From assembly GCA_900618795.1 (NCBI GenBank), contig UYJD01000016.1:186001-250000 (forward strand): 64,000 nucleotides of DNA, written 5' to 3'. Below, piece after piece: positions 55,506-64,000 of this stretch. The notes under the pieces are model-generated. The model did not search any database and was not told the origin of the DNA. It saw only the letters and a program-made list of their open reading frames with translations. Source of the DNA: Cyanodermella asteris. Its lineage: Eukaryota > Ascomycota > Lecanoromycetes > Ostropales > Stictidaceae. Numbering within the stretch: position 1 is the stretch's first letter; every line of letters starts with the position of its first letter. Made by a program: the position numbers and the translations under genes.

Positions 55506-56397
55506 CGCAGATAAATTCAGGAGACTTTATCGTCGCTTGTAAAGAGAAGTTGTTTGAGGTATGATTTCCATAAGGCCTCCTCTTCAGATCTTGTGGATAA
55601 CCGAGTTGGGCAAGGGATGGTGTGGTGAGGACCGGGTCAGGACTGCTTCTCGACAAAAGGGCGTGTTAGATCATTGTCATCAAGTCAGGAAGGGAGGCTC
55701 GAGCAGGAAGGAAGAACGGGAAGAAGCGGGCGAATCGAGCAAAAGAGTGCTCATTTTAGGGAACTTCGCGATTAACAGAGGAGTAACTAGGGTTGACCAC
55801 GAGCATAGCTCGAGGCGAAGAAGAAGCCTCCATGGCAAGTGAGGAGAATAGGGACGAAAGATTCGGAACCGTGACAACAGAACTCACGTTAGAAAGGCAA
55901 GGACAACCACGGCTCAGAATGGGAGTCACACGGCGTGAGGTAGGAATAAGGATGGCGACGAGCTGCCCGTGGAGCTGGAAGTGCTAGGCGCGCCGCGGCT
56001 ATCACGACCACTCCAAGCGCGGCCAGGGGCCGAGTCGTCGGCTGGCATCTGCAGCCGAATTGAAGGTGCAACCGGACCTGACATCATCTCAACCAGGCTG
56101 TGATTGCGCGGCCGAGAGCAAGGAGAGACGTCGCCTGGACTCCACTCAAATACAAACATAAGCAGCTGCCGGAGCTCTTTCGCTGGTCACACCCATCTCT
56201 CAGTCCCACCCGGATTTCAAGGCAGTAAGTGTTCCCGTCTCTTCCCAATGCAATTCTTACAATGTCGAAGAGACGCGCCTTCATCAACGCCTCCATGGGC
56301 TGCACATAAGCCGGCTGGCTGGCTCTCTGTCGTTTTCTATGCATGACCGTAGCGGAACAACACACGGTTTCAGTCGACTAATCACGACCAGTTCAAT
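55506..56397. promoter_or_regulatory. Divergent upstream region ARS2 / TspO
   Basis: About 890 bp lie between two divergent starts. Purine-rich stretches (55640-55860) dominate. No gene and no defined element was recognised. Confidence 0.4.
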
Positions 56398-57154
56398 ATG
56401 ACAAGTTACATTCCTGCTTTGACTCTACCTTCGGCGGTCTTCGCCAATGGCCCCGCGTCTATCTTGTTGCCCATTGCCGCTGGCACGGCTGTCGGCTACT
56501 CCACCAGGCGTAAGTTCGCCTTCTCTGCTCGAGAGAATTTACTGACCAGGAGTAGCCAAGGAAACACAGCGCACCTACTTGGCTCTGAAGCAGCCCCCAC
56601 TTCGGCCTCCGCCATGGGTTTTTGGCCCGGTCTGGACCATTTTGTACGGATTGATGGGCTACGGTGCTCACAGGGCTTGGACGAGTGGCTCATTGTCGCT
56701 AAACCCTCAAACCCGTGATCTTGCCCGGCATGGCTCAACGCTATATTCGATTCAGCTCGGCTTGAACCTAATCTGGATGCCGCTTTTTTTCGGTCTTCAA
56801 CGCCCCATTGAAGCTTCTGCGGACATCGTGGCACTGACAGCAACCACCGCCTACCTGACCTATGTCTGGAACCAGGTTGACGAGGTCGCCAGCTGGACTC
56901 TGATTCCGTATATTGGGTGGCTAGGCTTTGCAACATACTTGACCGTAATGACCTTTCTTTGCTCCTGTCTGGATCGGCGCTGAGCTAACACAATACAGTT
57001 CGGTTGCGGCTACCTCAACAACTGGGACCTCTCCGGAAAGACTGCTCCGAAGCCATCTTCTAAGAGCACCACCTTTGTGAATGAGCGCAAGTATGTCACG
57101 GTTGAAGTGAAATGGTATTCTGAGACTTCGCTAACCGGTAGCAGGGACAACTAG
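56398..57154 (+). CDS. TspO/MBR family membrane protein
   Basis: Four exons (56398-56509, 56556-56944, 56999-57090, 57145-57154) give 200 aa; the last holds only 10 bp. Five hydrophobic segments are expected. The family signature is clear: YLALKQPPLRPPPWVFGPVW followed by TILYGLMGYGAHRAW, then STLYSIQLGLNLIWMPLFFG, the TATTAYLTYVWNQVDEVASW segment and a last helix in WTLIPYIGWLGFATYL. TspO (translocator protein) binds porphyrins and sterols; in animals it sits in the outer mitochondrial membrane. In fungi its role and site are poorly defined. Family call strong, function unassigned. Confidence 0.92.
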
Positions 57155-57772
57155 TTTCGCCTGGTGGAGCTGACATGGGCGCTGATTTGGTGACGCCTTC
57201 CCTTTCATCGGAGCAGGGTCGTTCTGTGTATCATACTCCAATGAATTCCACGATGGCTAACTTCTGTCTGCACGTACTGAGCACTGCAACACCGGCTGAA
57301 TGGTGTTTGTGCTTCGTGAAGGGCGATGCGTGACGTGCCAGCGCTACCCGTAAATCACACCATGTACCAGGTAAAGCAACACTCCGCATGTTTTGCGTCC
57401 GCGCAACAAACGTAGGATGTTTGTTCATTCATTTGACTGCTAAGAGCGAATTAAAACTTAGAATATGCTTGCGAGTTGGAACTAAATGTGGTCAACCATG
57501 GGAGAGCGGCCGTCATAGGTGCTTGAGCTCGGGAATGATGCGCATCCCGTCTCAGCCCAGCACTGGATGGCCCTGCAGCGACATCCCGCTGCCGAGCCTC
57601 TGAAATGGTACCTGCACAACGTGCATGTGTCTCTAGTCGTGCGCACTCCTCACCCTTCACTCTGTCGAGTCTTTCCGCATTCTTATGAAGCACAAGACTG
57701 TCCCGAGCAACTCATGCGGCCCGAATAGCTCAAGCTGGGCCAGCTCCACAAACGCTGCGGCCTGTCTTCAGC
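57155..57772. other. Intergenic region TspO / VPS9-domain gene
   Basis: It holds the TspO 3' UTR and the promoter of the next gene. Nothing further was recognised. Confidence 0.35.
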
Positions 57773-60067
57773 ATGTCGGCCTCACCTGTGAAGGCCCCAG
57801 GGGCTGGTCCACAACGACCTTCGAAGCTGCAGACAACCAAATCCTTTACAAGATTTGAACCTCCATATCCCCGGAGTCCTAAGAGGAGCCGTGCCACTAC
57901 GCTTAGCAACGAAGTTCTTCAGCCACAAGCAGAGGTCCAAGCTGTTACAGAGGAGCATGACTCGGACCAGGATCAGGGAGATTCGAGGGAAGACAGCACC
58001 GCGAGTGTGTTTGAGAAACGGGAAGAGGAGGATGGTATTGATACCCCCAGAGATTCGGCCGTGAACAGCCCGACGGACCTGCCTCCCGATATTGATGAAT
58101 TGCCCATAGAGATCTTATCATGGATAGATCGGTTTGTTGCCGATTTGAAAAGCGCCAAAGTGTTCCCTGCACCTCCCACGGCCGACAAACTCAGCGACAT
58201 ATTCCAGGAGTTCTATTTGAAGGCGGAGCAGAAGATCGGTATGCAGATCAAGATACTGGCCACCAGGCAGAACCGAGCTGCAAGTCCAGCCCCCTCGATA
58301 CAATCCCGCACAAGCGGCAGACCAAGACCAAGCCCACGCTTGGCAAGTGCTGCTAGTAGGGACTCACTACGACGGATTGACAGCGCTAGCAGTGCTCAGC
58401 CCATGCTGACTCCTTCCGAGGTCCATGAGAAGAGGCGGGCTCGAAGATTGCTTGAGTACAAGCGAATAGCTCTGGAGGAAGCAGTGGAGCGTAGGCTCTG
58501 CGAGGCCCTATATGACAAGCTCTGGCGGCACAAGAGCACGCTGGACGAGGTTCGAGATGAGAAGTTACGAGGCAAAAAAGGCTCTCTCCAACTCGTAGGC
58601 ATCGGGCTGAAAGAGCTGGGAGTCGATCTCGTTTCTAGCGACGACGAAACCATGACTTCCGCTGAAAGAGCAGTTATGGTGGAGGAGTGGATTTCAAAAG
58701 CTGCAGAAGGGCTGTCGAATATGACGGAGCCCAGAAATCCGAAAGGCAAGCTAGACTCGCTGATCGCAGCCCACCAGAAAATTGTGGAACTCCTGACTAA
58801 GGTCCACAAAGGCTCATCTTCTGCTGACGAGATTTTGCCTACTTTGATATATTGTCTACTAACATCGCCTGCCGAGGGTCTGAATATTGTAAGTAACATG
58901 ACGTTCATTCAGCGATTTCGCTCCTCGAACAAGATGAATGGTGAGGCCGCTTACTGTCTGACCAATCTGGAGGCTGCGATCACTTTCCTCGAAACCGTTG
59001 ACCTCGCCAGTCTACGTGCCGAGGAGAACGCGGCCGACTCGAACGTCATTGCGAGCCAGCCCTCGACACCAATGACCGCTACTTTTGCTCCTACACAGTC
59101 CCAGGGGGGTGGAGCCTCTGCTAGTGCCACTGCAAGCTCTCTGATCACGGCCACCTCCAAGAAGGAGCGACTCGTTTCTACCCCGGATGTGCAGTCTGGT
59201 TCAGTATCACGGCCGCCGTCTCAACATCGAAGAATTTCGTCCCTGATCGGCATGCCCACCACTGCTTTCAATGCCGCAAACGATGCTGTCCGCAACACTG
59301 CTGAGGAGTCATTCCGAAGCGTGTCAACGACTCTCGACACAAGCTTCAAGTTTCTCTTTGGGCGACTCCGGGAGCAGCAAATAAATTTCCCCGATACCGA
59401 GAAGGCGGTCGTGCTTCCCAAGACACTCGACGAAGCAAGAAAACTCGTGACTCCAAAGCCTGCATTTGATGAGGATGGAAATGTCAGTGAGAATAGCTCT
59501 TTCCAAGACGCCGACGAGGATCATCCACTCAAAGACAGCCAGGCCGATCTTAATGACGATAGGCTCATTGGTCTCATTGTTGGGAGGCCTAAAGGTCTCG
59601 GCCTTTCTCAGCCGCGGGACCGCAGTGAAGATAGCAAGGCTAGCACCGAGAGCGGAACTCGAAAAGTCTCCGCGCTTACGCCCACGGCGGGCGCACCTCC
59701 AGTCCCAGGTGCGGGCACACAGCAGGCCCTAGACACGGCCGCAGAAGCATTCAGAACCTTCGGAAGCAGTATCAACCCTTTGAATCGCCTTAGCGGAGCT
59801 GGTTTTATGCGCGGATTTGGTCGAACTAACACGCCGCCGTCAGCGTCCGAGACAGTGTTGCCTCCCCCTCCGGAGGAAAGGAGGGATAAGCCGAAAATCG
59901 AGAGTTCGCCTGTCGACAGGACTAGTATTGAAAAATTTGAACATGTCCCGCAGAGACGATTCGTGGACGCCAAGCATGCAGCCGACTTGAAGATTGGCGA
60001 GGTGCAAGATTTGCTCAATGAATACCAGAGGATTGTTGAATATTTGAGAAGACATGAGCTGGTTTGA
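57773..60067 (+). CDS. VPS9-domain Rab5-type GEF
   Basis: One exon encodes 764 aa. The N-terminus is Ser/Pro/acidic-rich. A helical bundle (RFVADLKSAKVFPAPPTADK, then VHEKRRARRLLEYKRIALEE) precedes the VPS9 domain at about residues 315-420, with AAHQKIVELLTKVH, ADEILPTLIYCLLTSPAEGL (catalytic Asp), NIVSNMTFIQRF and NGEAAYCLTNLEAAITFLET. This fold loads GTP onto Rab5-type GTPases (Vps21) on early endosomes. There is no CUE domain at the C-terminus, which argues against strict Vps9 orthology and for a Muk1-like or filamentous-specific paralogue. The rest is low-complexity, ending with the helix DLLNEYQRIVEYLRRHELV. Confidence 0.88.
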   Translation: MSASPVKAPGAGPQRPSKLQTTKSFTRFEPPYPRSPKRSRATTLSNEVLQPQAEVQAVTEEHDSDQDQGDSREDSTASVFEKREEEDGIDTPRDSAVNSPTDLPPDIDELPIEILSWIDRFVADLKSAKVFPAPPTADKLSDIFQEFYLKAEQKIGMQIKILATRQNRAASPAPSIQSRTSGRPRPSPRLASAASRDSLRRIDSASSAQPMLTPSEVHEKRRARRLLEYKRIALEEAVERRLCEALYDKLWRHKSTLDEVRDEKLRGKKGSLQLVGIGLKELGVDLVSSDDETMTSAERAVMVEEWISKAAEGLSNMTEPRNPKGKLDSLIAAHQKIVELLTKVHKGSSSADEILPTLIYCLLTSPAEGLNIVSNMTFIQRFRSSNKMNGEAAYCLTNLEAAITFLETVDLASLRAEENAADSNVIASQPSTPMTATFAPTQSQGGGASASATASSLITATSKKERLVSTPDVQSGSVSRPPSQHRRISSLIGMPTTAFNAANDAVRNTAEESFRSVSTTLDTSFKFLFGRLREQQINFPDTEKAVVLPKTLDEARKLVTPKPAFDEDGNVSENSSFQDADEDHPLKDSQADLNDDRLIGLIVGRPKGLGLSQPRDRSEDSKASTESGTRKVSALTPTAGAPPVPGAGTQQALDTAAEAFRTFGSSINPLNRLSGAGFMRGFGRTNTPPSASETVLPPPPEERRDKPKIESSPVDRTSIEKFEHVPQRRFVDAKHAADLKIGEVQDLLNEYQRIVEYLRRHELV

Positions 60068-60347
60068 AAAGGTGCTCGACTTGGCGTTAATAAGCTGCTT
60101 GGGTGAATCGAAAGCTGCACGAAGGTTGCAATGGGTCGTATCTGAAAACTTTCCAGGCTTCGGTACATAGATAATGTTATCACGCCATTAGGACGTCGTG
60201 AGATGTACTGACGAGTACTAAGCTGTCCCGCCGCTTTGCCAAGTTTGAGAACGATTGGCTTGGACACACTAAGCGAAACGTAGGCTGCCATGTCCGACAA
60301 GATCAAATAGATGCAATGAGAATCGTCTCCAAATGGAATTCTCTGGC

Positions 60348-61850
60348 TCAGTCCACATGATGGTCCTGGCTTTCTCGACCCCAGACATCGTCGGCATCCT
60401 TCTTGCCTTTAGACTCGGGAATCCACCAAGCAATGAAAGTAAAGAACACTGCACCCAGCGCGGTGAAAACAAAGAATACCCGTCCTTCTCCGAGCGCGGT
60501 GTCAAGCACCGGAAAGAATTGCGCAACAATAAATGTGGCTATCCAGTTAGCACCCAAAGCCCAGCTCTGGGTAGCACCAACGGCCTCAGGCCCTACCAAC
60601 TCGCTGGCAAGGATGAAAGGAACTGGCCCAAGGCCGATGGCGAACGAAGCAACGAATAAAAGGGTGCATATCGCGCACATGATCTGGATGTTATGGGCCA
60701 AACCAACGCCCAGGAGAAGGGCATTGATCGCCATACCGGCGATCGATGCAAGCAAGCAGGTCTTCCGACCGAGCTTGTCTGCTAATGGCGCGCAGACTGC
60801 TGTGACAACGAAGTTCAGCACACCGACCGCCACCGTGATCAAATCGGCATCGGAAGGCATGACGCCTTTCAGAAACTTCTTGGAATACATCATCACAGCG
60901 TTGACACCAGAAAACTGTTGGGCCACCATGACTGCGACGACGGCGACAATCGCCCGCCAGTGGTCTTGATGCAATGCGACAGCGAGGAATCCGACCTCCT
61001 CTTTGCTGCCTCGTCGGGCTGAAGACAGACCTCCTGCTTCAGCGCTGCTTCCGAGTAAACCCTGTGTTTCGGTGGCACTCTCATCCTCATCTCCCCATTT
61101 GCTTGCCTCGTCGCCCGCATTGCCTCCTCTGAGCCTGGACAAGGTTCTCGTAGCATCGTCGACTCTTCCCTTCGAAGCTAGCCATTCTGGACTTTCCACG
61201 ACGCCGACCAGGCCTAAGGCTTGCAGCACCGCAATGCCACTACCGACCGCGAGTATGATCCTCCACAAGTTTCCCTTACTCAAGAAATAACCTAATACCT
61301 GTGTAATCAAGATTCCCACGTTTATTCCGACTTGTGTGCTCGCACCGAGTGCTCCCCTTGCACTTTCTGGCGCGATTTCAGAGATGTATATCGGAACAAT
61401 GACAATGCTCGCTCCCGCACCAATGCCGGAGAGGAAGCGACCAGCGCCCATCATTGGCGCATTCTGGGCAAGGGTCTCAAGGATGCTGCCCGCGAGGAAG
61501 AAGGGAGCCGTAAGCCGCATGGGTCGCGTCCGACCGTGTCGTGAAGAATACGGCCCAGCCGCTAGGGCTCCGAGGAGACCACCGAGGGTGAAGACTGCGG
61601 ATACGGCGGCGAAAGTCGGGTCGTCCATGGGGATACACTGGGGGAGTGCACGTTTCGAGTTGGCAGTTAGACAACGGATAACATCTGAGGGAGTATTGAG
61701 TTCAGCCTGGAGCAGGGTCAGTAAACGGCCGCGCAAGATGATATGAGATTCGCGTACCAGGTGGTAGCCGAATTGTAGTGGCCCGGACACAGAAATGGCA
61801 ATCAGGTACAGGAGGTAGGGCGTTATGCCCTGAAAAGCTGCGGGCGCCAT
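60348..61850 (-). CDS. MFS sugar-porter family transporter (Vps73-like)
   Basis: Exons 61758-61850 and 60348-61706 give 483 aa from MAPAAFQGITPYLLYLIAIS. The 51-bp intron (61707-61757) has no stop and keeps the frame, but removing it restores the conserved junction FGYHL | AELNTP. Twelve membrane segments fit the sequence. Sugar-porter motifs include SSRHGRTRP, GRFLSGIGAGASIVIVPIYI, SEIAPESARGALGA, QQFSGVNAVMMYS, ADKLGRKTC and WIPESKG. A Ser/Gly/Glu-rich cytoplasmic loop of about 60 residues joins the halves. It resembles yeast Vps73, a sugar-porter homologue linked to vacuolar sorting. The substrate cannot be read from the sequence. Confidence 0.88.
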   Translation of the reverse strand: MAPAAFQGITPYLLYLIAISVSGPLQFGYHLVRESHIILRGRLLTLLQAELNTPSDVIRCLTANSKRALPQCIPMDDPTFAAVSAVFTLGGLLGALAAGPYSSRHGRTRPMRLTAPFFLAGSILETLAQNAPMMGAGRFLSGIGAGASIVIVPIYISEIAPESARGALGASTQVGINVGILITQVLGYFLSKGNLWRIILAVGSGIAVLQALGLVGVVESPEWLASKGRVDDATRTLSRLRGGNAGDEASKWGDEDESATETQGLLGSSAEAGGLSSARRGSKEEVGFLAVALHQDHWRAIVAVVAVMVAQQFSGVNAVMMYSKKFLKGVMPSDADLITVAVGVLNFVVTAVCAPLADKLGRKTCLLASIAGMAINALLLGVGLAHNIQIMCAICTLLFVASFAIGLGPVPFILASELVGPEAVGATQSWALGANWIATFIVAQFFPVLDTALGEGRVFFVFTALGAVFFTFIAWWIPESKGKKDADDVWGRESQDHHVD

Positions 61851-62375
61851 AGTCAAGGTGGTGGTGCCGGAGCTGCGAAGTAGGTACTCTCGCCGTCTGC
61901 TTCGTGACCGTGTACGAGAAGCAGCACACTTCGAGAGGCACGTGGCTCAAGTCATTGCCTGCCAGTACTGGAAGGGTGGAAAAAGGGTGCTTGTGGGTGG
62001 GCAAAGCATGAAGGAGGCTGATGCTGCTCTGGAGTCGCTCCGTGATCTGCGCTGCACCCCGGCTTTGCCTTCCCCATGGTTGCCCATTTCAGGACAGCTA
62101 CACTTCACTTCAGTTTCCGGGATCTCGAGCGACAGGCAGCTGCAGCACTCATGACCGCCTTTTCGAGTGGACAGTCATCGAATGTTAGCCTGACTCGACA
62201 GTGACTCGTGTAGTAGACGCCCGCGAAGCAAGTCTTGATCAGGCTCATCCAACGTACCATCATGAAATCGTATCAACCAGCATTTCAGGGCCAGTGTGTG
62301 AGTCCCCGATAACATCATCAGCACGCAGAACCACTACCACCACCACGACGATCGTGCCCTAGCTCGACACACAAG
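61851..62375. promoter_or_regulatory. Divergent upstream region MFS transporter / SSN3
   Basis: About 525 bp separate divergent starts. An ATG at 62261 opens MKSYQPAFQG, but no splice joins it in phase to the kinase with a normal intron length, so it is treated as leader. Confidence 0.4.
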
Positions 62376-63575
62376 ATGCCGATGCAGCCATATCAGAGCA
62401 AGCTTCGGTGGGAGGACAAGTACACCATCGTCGGCTTCATCAGCAGTGGAACATATGGCCGAGTCTACAAAGCCATGAACAAAGATGGCGGAACCGGAAT
62501 CTATGCTATCAAGAAGTTCAAGCCCGATAAGGAGGGAGAGCAAATCCAATATACCGGTATCTCCCAGTCCGCAATTCGCGAAATGAGCCTGTGTCAGGAG
62601 CTATACCATGCGAACATAAGCCATCACGTCGAGACCATCCTACAGGACAAATGCATTTTCATGGTATTCGAGTACGCCGAGCACGATCTTCTACAGCTCA
62701 TTCACCACCATACCACCAATCCGAGACGGCCATTACCGGCATCAATTATCAAGTCAGTCATGCATCAGCTCATTAACGGGGTTTGCTACCTACATCACAA
62801 CTGGGTCATGCATCGTGACCTGAAGCCAGCCAATATCCTCGTCTCCTCCAGTGGGCAAGTACGAATAGGCGACCTAGGGCTTGCAAGAATCTTCGAGGGA
62901 CCCCTGCAGCCACTCTATTCCGGCGACAAGGTCGTCGTGACCATTTGGTACCGAGCACCAGAATTGCTCCTTGGAGCGCGGCACTACACGCCTGCAATCG
63001 ACATGTGGGCCGTCGGCTGTATATTCGCAGAGCTACTGGCTTTGAGACCCATTTTCAAGGGAGAAGAGGCAAAAATGGACAGTAAGAAGCAGGTGCCCTT
63101 TCAGCGAAATCAGATGCAGAAGATTGTTGAGATCATGGGCATGCCAACAACGGAGAGGTGGCCAAAATTGCCTCATCATCCGGAATATAGTCAGTTGCAG
63201 TCGATGTCGTATTTGGTTAGGGAACAGCTCAACGATGGTCAGGGTTTGCAGAATTGGTACAACACGACTTTGAGAAACGGTGGGTACAGCGACGAATCCC
63301 CGGCTGGACATCCTGGTCAACACGGGTTTGATTTGTTGATTTCATTGCTCAACTACGATCCCGAGCAGAGGCTCACAGCGGAGGAAGCGTTACAGCACCC
63401 TTACTTCTTTGCCAATGGCGAAACTCCGACGCCGAATTGCTTTGAAGGCGTCAACGAGAAATACCCTCACCGGAAGGTCAGCCACGATGACAATGATCCG
63501 AGCATACCCGGTGCCAAGAGGCCTCATGCACCTCACGATGCGGCTGATCGACAAGCAAAGCGACACAGGGACTGA
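62376..63575 (+). CDS. SSN3: Mediator-associated cyclin-dependent kinase Ssn3/Srb10/Cdk8
   Basis: One exon encodes 399 aa starting [20 protein letters not shown]. The glycine loop is [14 protein letters not shown], the catalytic lysine is in YAIKKFKP, and the cyclin-binding helix is [10 protein letters not shown] in place of PSTAIRE. The catalytic loop [11 protein letters not shown] (about residue 145) and a DLG instead of DFG metal motif (GDLGLARIF) are typical of Ssn3/Cdk8, as is the activation segment [20 protein letters not shown]. The C-terminus carries the fungal Ssn3 tail [12 protein letters not shown] and a basic end. With cyclin C it forms the Mediator kinase module that represses or tunes RNA polymerase II. 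Complete, no oddity. Confidence 0.96.
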   Translation: MPMQPYQSKLRWEDKYTIVGFISSGTYGRVYKAMNKDGGTGIYAIKKFKPDKEGEQIQYTGISQSAIREMSLCQELYHANISHHVETILQDKCIFMVFEYAEHDLLQLIHHHTTNPRRPLPASIIKSVMHQLINGVCYLHHNWVMHRDLKPANILVSSSGQVRIGDLGLARIFEGPLQPLYSGDKVVVTIWYRAPELLLGARHYTPAIDMWAVGCIFAELLALRPIFKGEEAKMDSKKQVPFQRNQMQKIVEIMGMPTTERWPKLPHHPEYSQLQSMSYLVREQLNDGQGLQNWYNTTLRNGGYSDESPAGHPGQHGFDLLISLLNYDPEQRLTAEEALQHPYFFANGETPTPNCFEGVNEKYPHRKVSHDDNDPSIPGAKRPHAPHDAADRQAKRHRD

Positions 63576-63854
63576 ATGTGTCAATGGATTAGTACTGACG
63601 AACTAAAAACGACGTACCCGCGAACAGCGCTCTGCCTTGAGTTCCAACCCAGGTTCGCAGCGCCTTCAAGCTATCCCATGATAGCAACGCTCTTAGTTTG
63701 ATGGCTTCCGGGGCATAGATGCTCCGTTATTGTTAATGCCTTAGAGCAAAGACCTGGCTACTCAAGTAGCCTGTGTTGAGCACCATTCCAAAGACTGTTC
63801 CCTCAATATACAATCTGCCGGCTGCTGAGCTTCGACATCGTATCAAAGCATCAG

Positions 63855-64000
63855 ATGTCTGATGTGATCAGCTCTTCTTCGCAGCCTTCTACATTGGCAC
63901 CCGTCGCTCTGGAGGTCGAGATAACCGGGAGCGCAGCGGAGGGCGAATATATGGTAGTTGTGGTCGAAGCATCCACAACGGTCGTGAAAAGCCCTTCGAC
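63855..64000 (+). CDS. Possible gene start, truncated by the right edge
   Basis: An ATG opens a frame that stays open to the end of the window, MSDVISSSSQPSTLAPVALE and onward through a Val-rich stretch. The Ser-rich beginning fits many fungal proteins, but 48 codons show no family and the frame could be chance. Confidence 0.3.
   Translation, partial: MSDVISSSSQPSTLAPVALEVEITGSAAEGEYMVVVVEASTTVVKSPS

Noticed and set aside
62261-62375. Upstream exon for SSN3 starting at 62261
   Set aside because: The only in-phase GT..AG pair leaves an intron of about 24 bp, too short to be spliced.

Overview
The window is a gene-dense stretch of a filamentous ascomycete nuclear genome (Pezizomycotina; Dothideomycetes is my guess from general gene style, not shown by a marker). 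The signs are about 24 recognisable eukaryotic genes on both strands, introns mostly of 44-60 bp with GT..AG ends, and fungal families such as a Zn2Cys6 factor, a Fta4-type kinetochore protein, fungal Borealin, a questin-oxidase-like protein and a SesA-like N-terminal domain. There are no bacterial operons, and I recognised no rRNA, tRNA or CRISPR. One run of Ns (3665-4133) is an assembly gap.

Layout. 1-2.7 kb: start of a ubiquitin E2 gene (minus) and a SET/MYND protein. 2.7-4.8 kb: intergenic DNA with a probable TIR transposon remnant interrupted by the gap. 4.8-12.8 kb: a Vnx1-type cation/H+ exchanger and the Ski2 RNA helicase. 12.8-20.2 kb: a gene-free AT-rich island of about 7.5 kb that does not look RIP-mutated and carries one perfect 40-bp hairpin. 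20.7-32.1 kb: COP9 subunit 4, TFIIF beta, a ZC3H3-like CCCH protein, a bZIP factor with a possible membrane segment and two upstream ORFs, Noc4, and ATP synthase subunit 4. 32.3-39.9 kb: questin-oxidase-like protein, HECT_2/UBE3D-like protein, SIKE-like coiled coil, Fta4, and an aldo-keto reductase. 41.0-47.1 kb: a SesA-like protein with an Asn/His-rich linker and a Zn2Cys6 transcription factor. 48.2-52.3 kb: Borealin, Rpn10, Rpb4 and Trs23. 52.5-63.6 kb: Ars2/Serrate, TspO, a VPS9-domain Rab GEF, an MFS sugar transporter and Ssn3/Cdk8. A partial ORF runs off the right edge.

The genes are mostly single-copy housekeeping functions: transcription (TFG2, RPB4, SSN3), RNA metabolism (SKI2, ARS2, ZC3H3-like), ubiquitin/proteasome/COP9, trafficking (TRS23, VPS9), mitochondria (ATP4) and chromosome segregation (FTA4, Borealin). 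They do not form a pathway cluster; many are head-to-head pairs sharing 200-550 bp promoters. The parts that deserve attention are the AT-rich island with its hairpin, the SesA-like gene, the bZIP gene with its uORFs, and a Trs23 start codon that is completed only by splicing. Exon limits were set by hand from GT/AG signals and reading phase; no alignment or transcript data were available.
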